From positions 1 to 6,111 of the forward strand of contig QMLM01000105.1 of NCBI GenBank assembly GCA_003646745.1: a DNA stretch of 6,111 bases. Reading direction: 5' to 3'. A model generated the notes under the pieces. It was not told the origin of the DNA. It did no database searches and saw nothing but the letters and a program-made list of their open reading frames with translations. The position numbers and the translations under genes were made by a program. The DNA comes from Deltaproteobacteria bacterium (GTDB lineage: Bacteria; Desulfobacterota; B13-G15; RBG-16-54-18). Shown here one piece after another: positions 1 through 5,901 of this stretch (positions within the stretch are counted from its first letter, which is position 1; each line of letters begins with the position of its first letter).

Positions 1-178
1 CCTTTTCAATGGGGGCGAACACCTTTAGCTTATACCCCATCCTCACCCATTCATGTCCTATCAGTTCGGCATGAAGGGCTACCCCACATGCAACCTTCCA
101 AGGGGTCATCATCGCTATTTTTATCTCTTTTTTTGTCTTTTTGGGTAACTCCACATATTCAGACAGAACCCCAGGCAT
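1..178 (-). CDS. GT-B (GT4-like) glycosyltransferase, N-terminal fragment; paralogue of the 3777-4814 gene
   Basis: The first 59 codons of a leftward gene that leaves the window at its left edge. After a charged leader of about 19 residues (LPKKTKKEIK), the sequence enters the first beta strand and loop of a GT-B glycosyltransferase: KIAMM at residues 20-24, CGVALHAE at 31-38, then a helix and the second strand (LKVFAP, 51-56). Over 40 residues it matches the start of the 345-aa glycosyltransferase two genes upstream at 18 positions, including the GVAxHAE loop, so the two are paralogues. In GT-B enzymes this loop lines the acceptor side of the cleft. Start choice: ATG at 178 lies 7 bases after a strong AGGAGGT; the in-frame ATG at 184 is almost on top of that site. 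It follows the stop of the giant GT/GH130 gene by 20 bases, so it is probably cotranscribed. The nucleotide-sugar-binding C-terminal half is outside the window, so donor and acceptor are unknown. Confidence 0.85.
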   Translation of the reverse strand, partial: MPGVLSEYVELPKKTKKEIKIAMMTPWKVACGVALHAELIGHEWVRMGYKLKVFAPIEK

Positions 179-185
179 TTCCATC

Positions 186-192
186 ACCTCCT
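186..192 (-). promoter_or_regulatory. Ribosome binding site of the left-edge glycosyltransferase
   Basis: AGGAGGT on the minus strand, 7 bases before ATG 178 and only 1 base before the competing ATG 184. This decides the start in favour of 178. It is the only strong Shine-Dalgarno sequence in the three-gene cluster, and lies in the 20-base gap after the preceding stop codon. Confidence 0.8.
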
Positions 193-198
193 CCCCCA

Positions 199-3100
199 TT
201 ATATGCAGGTTTTCGGCGATCTTTTGCGGACCTCGGCAGGGATGAGATCTGAGACCTTTGCCGCCGCCGCAGCAATAACGGTATCGGCAGCACCATAGTA
301 AACAATGATCTCATCATCGTCGTCCAAAACCTCTTTGTCAAACCGAGGTAAGGCACCGCACGTGAACACCACATTGGGGACTTGGCTGACACCTTCTTTG
401 CCTACCTCATAGATCTTTTGGGGTTCAAGGATGGGGTTGGGAGAGCGATAGAGTATTTTTCCTGGATCTTTCAAATCCGCCAACAACAGACCAAGCCGAT
501 ATACATAGTCGATGTCAACTCCGTGATAGATGAGCAACCAGCCATATTTTGTCTTGATAGGCGGAGCGCCAGCGCCTATCTTTACCCCATCCCACATCAT
601 CCCTGCCCGGGGGCCCACCAATATTCGGTGATCCTTGCGAGGCCAAGGCAATGATAGGGAATCCGAGAAGGAAATCCAGATGCTCGGAGCTGTCCGGTGA
701 TACAGTACATATCGTCCATCGAATCTCTCCGGAAATAGGATGGCATCCTTGTCCGAATGACCTGGGAAAAGGAGGCCGTGTCTTTCCCATTTCCCCCAGC
801 GTCCCTCCAGGAAATCATCTACACTGATAGAGGCCATAGCGATCTGAGCGACAAGGCTGGAGTATGCAGTATAGAGCATATAGATTCTACCATCGATCAA
901 AGTGAGCCTCGGGTCCTCGCAACCGTTGGCTTCCCATCCCTCCTTTGGTTCGAATATAGGGACATCCAATCTTTCCTCGATATGGAAGCCATCGGAGCTC
1001 ATAGCCAGTCCAATGCGGGAGACATCGTCTTTTCCCCAGGCCCGATACAAGAGGTAGATCCTGTCTTTTAACCGGATAGCTGCAGGATTGAAGACATATT
1101 TCGACTCCCAAGGATGCTTTTTAATAGGTTTGAGTATGGGGTTGTTCTGAAACCTGCGCAACCTGCCAGCTTCGGGTTCTTCAAAACTCGGGATTCGAAC
1201 TGGTGACACCTCTTGGGCCTCTCTTACTTGGGGAAAAAGGACCTTGGCCAGGCTTTCCCATTCTCTGCCTTGTCCCATTAGTTCGATGATTCGCTCATCG
1301 AGCTCATCCTCATTGCCGCCCGTCTTCTTATAAAGCTCAATAAGGAACTCCCTTGAGGCCCAGTCCCTTTCCACATGTAAGGAGAGGGGTGTAGGAAATC
1401 CCCTTCCTCCCTTAAAGCTGTAGCTGGCCCAGCTCCAGGCGGAACAGGGGACAAATGTACCATCGGCAAAGGTGATGGCTAGGTGATAAGATTCTGCTAT
1501 ATCTTCTAGGAAGCCGCCTAAGGTAACAAGCCCCTTCTTATTTTTGAACTTCCTCGCCATCTGCGTCAACCGCTGAGCCAATATCTTCTGCAGCTTGTTT
1601 TCGAAGATGTTGTGGGCTGATAAGGGCTCTCGCGCCCAATGCCCTTTCAAGGAATTCACCACCTTGCTCCCGAATTCTTTCTTTTTCAGGGCAAATTCCT
1701 CCCAGATCTCGCCGAATTTCTCCAGTTCTATGATGTTCTTAGCGATTCTAGTCAGGTAACGAAGTTTTGGGAATTCCCCTCCCATCCCTTTGGGAAGATT
1801 GCTTATTATTACCCTTCCACTGATCTTGCTGAGGGCTAGGGTTTCCTTCATCTCGGCAATAAGTGGCAAATCCTCCCAGCTTACCACTAAAGATTTGATA
1901 TCCATGGGGCAAAAATGCTCAGGGCGTGCGTTTTCAGCTACCCAACTCCAGATCTTATGGATGTAATCTATGTCTTCAGAAAAACCAGACAAGGCGAGGA
2001 TGTCATTGGGCTCATATTCTCGCTCGAGCTCAGTAATAGTCCCCTTGCCAAATTTGACAAGGAGATTTGGGGGAGGAAATTGTGCCAGCAGCCAAGAGGT
2101 TACCTCTGGCCTCAAGACAAAGGTATCCCCATGGGGAAAGTTTGCAAATATCGTCCTGACAACCTCCCTAGTTCCTTCTATGGAACGAAGGTCCCCCCGC
2201 AGCAAAGACCTCTCTAACTCCCTTTCCACTCGATCCATGAAGGCCCTTATGCTTTCAGCAATCTCAAATGGGGACGCCCCTGGGGGCACTTTAAGCTTAT
2301 GATAGATGAAATGTTCAAATTCGCTGCGATATCTTTGGAGGATACTGTTGTAGACATCCTCGGTTTTAACCCTTTCGCCAGTGGATGAGGCAAGTTCTTT
2401 TGGCAAAACCAAAGGAACATCGGGGATAAACTCTAGATAGGTTACCTCAGGTAGAACAGGTTTTGTTTCTCTCTCTTTCTGATCCCATCTTTCTAAGAAG
2501 GCCTTTTTCCCTTTAATAAATTCAGTAACCTGCTCCTCAAGTTGTTTCTGCGCCTCGAGGTAAAGAAGACGACGTCGTTTTACTGGGTCGAGGTCCTTCG
2601 TTTCTTCTTCCAGATCTCTCAGCGCCTCTGCGAAGCCCGCCACCCTGCCTTCGTATAAGGGGAGTAGGGCATTTATAATATCCTCCTTGGCAAATTTTCT
2701 CTCGAAACAGAAAGCAAGCAGAAACTCATAAATGATCCTTTGCCAGAGGGTAGAGGAGAAATTGAACCTTTCATCCTTGCGCTCGGCAAGTTTCTCTAAC
2801 TGTCGAAAGCATTCCTCCGGCAGGATCTCATGGTATAAGAAGTGGAATCTGTTAAAACCCCTCCTGTATCTGATTATGTAATCAGAAAATTTGTATTTTT
2901 CTTTAGCTCCTTGATCTTTTCCGACACCGAAGCCAACAGAAGCACGGCGGAGCCTCAACCCCCTTTCCCAGTACTGTCTGTTCTGGTGGATCTGGTCAAA
3001 AATTACCTCTGCTTGTTCTCTAAAGATCACCTCCCTTTTTCCTTCAGGCGCCTTCTTGTGAGACCTTATCCCAAGGTGCACCTCTTCGATATTTGCCCTT

Positions 3101-3762
3101 GTGGTCATTGCCCTAGTAATGAGCCAGATGTCCACCCCGTAGCGACCCACCTCGGCCGTCCAAGTAATCAACTCTCCGAGGTATGTTCCGAGGAACTCTC
3201 TCGAGATAGCAAGTTCTCCACTGAGATAGCCTAAGAGCTCAAAACCAAAGAAGGAGGCAATCAAAGGACGTATGAGGTGATCGGAGATAGGTGTATCGTG
3301 CCAAGGATTGGAGAACCTCGGCAGTACAAGGTCTGCTTTTGCCTTCTTTATCGGCTCCAGGAGATCTGCTAGCCACCGGTAAGATGGATTCAACAGATCT
3401 GCTTCTAGTAAAATAAGATCGCTGCCCAGGGCATTTGCAACATCCATTATCGCCCGCACTGCCCAGCCCTTACCGTTCACAAGGGGACTCTGCATTAGGA
3501 AAGCGAGGCGGCTTAACCTTGCAGGCAGAGGTATCCCCTCCACGGCCTTCAAGGCCTCATTTCCTGTAGGTGCACCAACGCAACAAATAAGACCTCTCTC
3601 ATCAGGGAAGGAGGCGGTTACCCCCTCCTTCACTGCTTCTATCACATCACCGATGGTGTCGACTTCGTCATAGAAGGGAATGCCGATTACTATGTCGACC
3701 TCTCCGATTCGGGAGGCCTCCTGTAGGGCTTTCCTTATCGATTTTTGGTATTCCGCTTTCAT
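199..3762 (-). CDS. Giant bifunctional protein: GT-A glycosyltransferase (GT78/GT81-like) + unknown middle + GH130 mannoside phosphorylase/hydrolase
   Basis: A 1187-aa soluble protein with three visible parts. (1) Residues about 21-265 are a GT-A glycosyltransferase: strand DIVIGIPFYDE (23-33), NGKG (96-99), the metal-site equivalent LEAD (119-122), SGELAISREF (181-190), GVD (209-211) and a late His (H235 in RSHK). Order and motifs fit mannosylglycerate synthase (GT78) and glucosyl-3-phosphoglycerate synthase (GT81), retaining enzymes that use GDP-mannose or NDP-glucose. (2) Residues about 266-860 match nothing I recognise; 378-428 looks like charged helix, 440-830 mixed alpha/beta. (3) Residues about 865-1175 are GH130 (five-bladed propeller): NPAAIRLKDRIYLLYRA, GCEDPR (947-952, likely proton-donor Asp950), KDAILFPE (1005-1012), YHR (1021-1023), YHGVD (1079-1083), NVVFTCGA, YYGAAD (1155-1160). 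Known GH130 enzymes release or phosphorolyse beta-mannosides. No signal peptide or membrane segment is seen, so it is probably cytoplasmic. ATG 3762 is 14 bases after the upstream stop; an in-frame TGA two codons earlier rules out an earlier start. Domain assignments are firm; substrates are inferred only at family level. Confidence 0.93.
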   Translation of the reverse strand: MKAEYQKSIRKALQEASRIGEVDIVIGIPFYDEVDTIGDVIEAVKEGVTASFPDERGLICCVGAPTGNEALKAVEGIPLPARLSRLAFLMQSPLVNGKGWAVRAIMDVANALGSDLILLEADLLNPSYRWLADLLEPIKKAKADLVLPRFSNPWHDTPISDHLIRPLIASFFGFELLGYLSGELAISREFLGTYLGELITWTAEVGRYGVDIWLITRAMTTRANIEEVHLGIRSHKKAPEGKREVIFREQAEVIFDQIHQNRQYWERGLRLRRASVGFGVGKDQGAKEKYKFSDYIIRYRRGFNRFHFLYHEILPEECFRQLEKLAERKDERFNFSSTLWQRIIYEFLLAFCFERKFAKEDIINALLPLYEGRVAGFAEALRDLEEETKDLDPVKRRRLLYLEAQKQLEEQVTEFIKGKKAFLERWDQKERETKPVLPEVTYLEFIPDVPLVLPKELASSTGERVKTEDVYNSILQRYRSEFEHFIYHKLKVPPGASPFEIAESIRAFMDRVERELERSLLRGDLRSIEGTREVVRTIFANFPHGDTFVLRPEVTSWLLAQFPPPNLLVKFGKGTITELEREYEPNDILALSGFSEDIDYIHKIWSWVAENARPEHFCPMDIKSLVVSWEDLPLIAEMKETLALSKISGRVIISNLPKGMGGEFPKLRYLTRIAKNIIELEKFGEIWEEFALKKKEFGSKVVNSLKGHWAREPLSAHNIFENKLQKILAQRLTQMARKFKNKKGLVTLGGFLEDIAESYHLAITFADGTFVPCSAWSWASYSFKGGRGFPTPLSLHVERDWASREFLIELYKKTGGNEDELDERIIELMGQGREWESLAKVLFPQVREAQEVSPVRIPSFEEPEAGRLRRFQNNPILKPIKKHPWESKYVFNPAAIRLKDRIYLLYRAWGKDDVSRIGLAMSSDGFHIEERLDVPIFEPKEGWEANGCEDPRLTLIDGRIYMLYTAYSSLVAQIAMASISVDDFLEGRWGKWERHGLLFPGHSDKDAILFPERFDGRYVLYHRTAPSIWISFSDSLSLPWPRKDHRILVGPRAGMMWDGVKIGAGAPPIKTKYGWLLIYHGVDIDYVYRLGLLLADLKDPGKILYRSPNPILEPQKIYEVGKEGVSQVPNVVFTCGALPRFDKEVLDDDDEIIVYYGAADTVIAAAAAKVSDLIPAEVRKRSPKTCI

Positions 3763-3776
3763 CTTTCATGTATTAA

Positions 3777-4814
3777 TCATTTCTCTAACAGGGATTCGAA
3801 GAGTTCTATGTAATTTTTGGCTATGTTGTCAGGAGAGTACTTTTGTACGTATTTGACGGCGGCCTCATAGGACTCTCTAGCCCTTGGGCCATTTTCAAGG
3901 ACTTCGACCAAGTTTGCCCTTAATTCCTTACTATCAGCATATCTCAGTATTTCTTTTCTCAAGGGGCGAAAGAAATCAGATCCTCGCGGCACTAAAATGG
4001 GACATCCGGCCCCCAAAATTTGAAAGACTGTACTGGAGACTACAGCAGTGCGCCTGCTCTGAAATTTATGAAGTATAATTGCATCTGCGGCAAAGAGATA
4101 ATCGTCAAATCTCTCCTTGGTCAGCACCTCCTCCTCTTTAATTATAATATCGGGGTCGGGGGAGAATCTTTCCATCACATCTAACCCTGGAGGGCTCAAG
4201 ATCAGGAAAATTACTCCTTCAAGTTCGTGATTGCGCTCCGGGAGAAAAAGGGAGTAACCCCTCTGGCAAAAGCACAAGACGATCTTTCTGTCGGCAGGAA
4301 GTCCTAATTTTCTTCTGGCATCCTTTTTGTTACCCTCACGGAGCGGAAAGCAGGGAAAGGGGAGGAGATAACTGTTGTCGTAGATATGTCGGACAAAAGA
4401 CTGTCTTTCGTCGAAATAGACCACTGCATCCCAATCAAATTGGTAAAAGGAGGGATCGTCAGAAAGGGAATTTTCATGTACTACATGGACGGTCTTTGCC
4501 TTCTTTTTGATGAGGTTAAAAATCTTCGCTAAAGGGTCCTTGGGGAGCATTCCAAGGTCTTCGACGACAAAGATATCGTAGGATAAGGTCAAAAAGGGTC
4601 TTGGATCAAGGTATTTGGTTTTATCGTCCGTTCCGAAGCATCGGATGACGAAGTCTTCATCTTCGCCCGTGAATCCCTCGCCATGAAAGTCTTCCTTTGT
4701 GAAGGAAAATACGACGAGTCTGTGCCCCATCTGGAGCCATGCCTTTCCCAAAGGTTCAGCATGAATTGCCACTCCCGAGTCAGTATTCCAAGCACTCATC
4801 AAGGCTATCTTCAT
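3777..4814 (-). CDS. GT-B (GT4-like) glycosyltransferase, complete
   Basis: A 345-aa cytosolic glycosyltransferase. The N-terminal Rossmann half opens with MKIALMSAW and the loop SGVAIHAEPLG (13-23), and contains KTVHVVHENSL (107-117), a typical end-of-domain strand. The C-terminal half begins near KDARRKLGLPADRKIVLCF (164-182), the usual linker and first strand in GT4 enzymes, and has a donor-site region AADAIILHK (242-250) followed by TVFQILGAGCPILVP (262-276). The classic E-x7-E donor motif of GT4 is not present there; TVFQILGAG takes its place, so this is a divergent GT4 subgroup. The length is normal for a compact GT-B enzyme. It is first in the leftward cluster, and its paralogue is third. 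The start at 4814 lacks a good Shine-Dalgarno; an in-frame TGA two codons upstream means it cannot extend. It probably adds a hexose to the product of the GT-A domain next door, or supplies its acceptor; this is inference from context. Confidence 0.9.
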   Translation of the reverse strand: MKIALMSAWNTDSGVAIHAEPLGKAWLQMGHRLVVFSFTKEDFHGEGFTGEDEDFVIRCFGTDDKTKYLDPRPFLTLSYDIFVVEDLGMLPKDPLAKIFNLIKKKAKTVHVVHENSLSDDPSFYQFDWDAVVYFDERQSFVRHIYDNSYLLPFPCFPLREGNKKDARRKLGLPADRKIVLCFCQRGYSLFLPERNHELEGVIFLILSPPGLDVMERFSPDPDIIIKEEEVLTKERFDDYLFAADAIILHKFQSRRTAVVSSTVFQILGAGCPILVPRGSDFFRPLRKEILRYADSKELRANLVEVLENGPRARESYEAAVKYVQKYSPDNIAKNYIELFESLLEK

Positions 4815-4827
4815 CTTTCACTATATG

Positions 4828-4863
4828 CCGAGGTATTTTATTGTCTTCGGGGAAGGGCCTCGA
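4828..4863 (-). other. Possible folded leader in front of the glycosyltransferase operon
   Basis: On the minus strand the sequence UCGAGG (4863-4858) can pair with CCUCGG (4833-4828), with one U-G pair. Inside it CUUC-CCC-GAAG (4855-4845) forms a second small hairpin. The outer stem ends 13 bases before the ATG at 4814, inside the region a ribosome would cover, so it could influence initiation. The stem is short (6 pairs, about 24-base loop) and may be chance. Confidence 0.25.
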
Positions 4864-4890
4864 TATTGTTTTTATTTTTGATTTTTTTAA

Positions 4891-4919
4891 AAAATAATTA
4901 CGGCCTTGGGATCTGTCAA
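4891..4919 (-). promoter_or_regulatory. Candidate promoter of the three-gene glycan operon
   Basis: On the minus strand, a perfect TTGACA (4919-4914), a 17-base spacer, then TATTTT (4896-4891; 4 of 6 matches to TATAAT). Transcription would start near 4884, giving a leader of about 70 bases before the ATG at 4814. A better -10 match, TAAAAT, occurs at 4840-4835 but has no -35 at the right distance. No other promoter is visible between the operon genes. Confidence 0.45.
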
Positions 4920-5069
4920 CTCTTCTTCATATCCGTTATGGCCAGAGAAAGTATGAATAAGGAACAGTTTGCTCCCTCATAATCACAGCAAATATCAAGG
5001 AAGGATATGGACTTTATTGATTATAGATGAAGGATCTTTCTTGGCTACAGCATCAATGATTTTAGTTTA

Positions 5070-5757
5070 TTAGCTGCTTTCCGAGTACATCTTTAAATAA
5101 TGCTGTATATATTGGGTAACTGTTTCTTGGGGTTGGTAGATCACGAAATGTCCCTCGCAGAGGATGTCTGCCTTTAAGGCCAGCAGCTTATCCATCGACC
5201 TACGCCAGGCCGCCAGATCTGAGCCGAACTCCGGGCAAAAGGGGCCATGGATATCTTGGCCGAAAAGCACCCTTTTGCCTCCTCGATCTAGATAGACAGA
5301 GAGGGAACCAGGGGTATGTCCTGGGGTATGGAGGCATACCAGTTCTTGCCCGCCGAAGCGAAGGCGCTGCCGCTCTCCTGTCAATTTGACATCCACCGAC
5401 ATGGGCGGAAAGCGAAGGTTGTACCAGGAGGCCGCTGTCATCTTATCGTCCCCTTGTTCCACAGCCTCGGCATCGAGATGGTGCATGATAATTCGGGCAC
5501 CGAATTGCTCTCGAAATTTTGGGGCACCTCCGATATGATCTATATGACAATGGGTAAGTATAACCGCTGCTATTTTTTTCGGGTCAAGTCCTAGTCCTTC
5601 GATGTTGCAGATGATCTTCTCGAAACTGGTCCCTGCCCCAGTATCTATCAGGATTAACTCCCCCCAGGTTCAAAAGATAAATGGAGCAATCTTTGGGATC
5701 GGTGATGTCAGCGCTTCCTACTAGGTAAATATCTTTAGTTATTTCCGCTGCTGTCAT
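5070..5757 (-). pseudogene. Metallo-beta-lactamase-fold hydrolase, split by a one-base frameshift
   Basis: ATG 5757 opens MTAAEITKDIYLVGSADITD and reads through SIYLLNLG, the usual first strands of an MBL-fold enzyme, then loses frame at a run of six G (coding strand; plus-strand C 5660-5665) and stops about 25 codons later. Removing one G restores ELILIDTGAG and an intact 228-aa protein. In that repaired protein every metal ligand is present: THCHIDH (68-74), H147 in HTPGHTPGS, D168 in FGQDIH, H203 in CEGHF. This is the glyoxalase II-like class of two-metal hydrolases (thioesters, lactones, phosphodiesters and others); the true substrate is not evident. The length is normal. The in-frame ATG at 5486 cannot be a functional start because it lies after the HxHxDH motif. 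Because nothing else is decayed, a sequencing or assembly error in the homopolymer is at least as likely as real inactivation. It points away from the gene at 5902 and is separated from the glycan operon by about 255 bases. Confidence 0.88.
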
Positions 5758-5778
5758 TATCCTGCCTGCTTTGAAGGG

Positions 5779-5807
5779 ATATTAACACCTTTGCCCATTC
5801 TTGACAA
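5779..5807 (-). promoter_or_regulatory. Candidate promoter of the MBL-fold hydrolase gene
   Basis: On the minus strand, TTGTCA (5807-5802; 5 of 6 to TTGACA), 17 bases, then TAATAT (5784-5779; 4 of 6 to TATAAT). The -10 ends 21 bases before ATG 5757, giving a short leader of roughly 15 bases with only a weak ribosome site (GGCAGG). Its -35 overlaps the -35 of the divergent promoter. Confidence 0.45.
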
Positions 5808-5829
5808 TCTCATCAGCGATCTGTAAAAC
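5801..5829 (+). promoter_or_regulatory. Candidate promoter of the pyruvate kinase-like domain gene
   Basis: TTGACA (5801-5806), a 17-base spacer, then TAAAAC (5824-5829; 4 of 6 to TATAAT). This would give a leader of about 65 bases before ATG 5902. A second, weaker pair with the same spacing, TTGCAC (5832-5837) and TATATG (5855-5860), lies just downstream and could be the real or an additional start site. Confidence 0.45.
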
Positions 5830-5885
5830 AGTTGCACTTTGGGGATAAAGTTGATATATGAGGACGTTGGTTAAAGATAGTAATT

Positions 5886-5891
5886 AGGAGG
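5886..5891 (+). promoter_or_regulatory. Ribosome binding site for the gene starting at 5902
   Basis: AGGAGG, followed by further G, 10 bases before ATG 5902. Spacing is at the long end of normal, but the site is strong and no competing in-frame start lies nearby. Confidence 0.65.
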
Positions 5892-5901
5892 GGGTAAGGG
5901 G

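Noticed and set aside
176..184. ATG 184 as the start of the left-edge glycosyltransferase
   Set aside because: It is only one base from the AGGAGGT site; ATG 178, two codons later, has a normal 7-base spacing.
382..654. Rightward open frame of 90 codons inside the GH130 coding region
   Set aside because: It lies antisense to a strongly conserved domain, has no ribosome site and shows no recognisable motif; it is a shadow of the real gene. The same holds for rightward frames at 757-1071, 1970-2302 and 2842-3234.
4683..4982. Rightward 99-codon frame with a hydrophobic stretch, possible small membrane protein
   Set aside because: Its first half is antisense to the glycosyltransferase start, and the hydrophobic part comes from translating the T-rich leader. 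No ribosome site is present.
4997..5042. Terminator hairpin after the MBL-fold gene (CAAGGAAGGAT pairing with ATCTTTCTTGG)
   Set aside because: The stem is imperfect with several wobble or unpaired bases, the loop is over 20 bases, and no T run follows on the minus strand, so it does not look like an intrinsic terminator.
5070..5486. A separate 138-aa gene starting at ATG 5486
   Set aside because: It begins after the HxHxDH metal motif of the MBL fold; the missing N-terminal part is encoded immediately upstream in another frame, so it is the tail of a frameshifted gene.
5651..5670. Programmed ribosomal frameshift at the G run of the MBL-fold gene
   Set aside because: Restoring the frame needs a +1 shift, with no rare codon or stop at the site and no supporting structure seen. 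A homopolymer indel is the simpler explanation.
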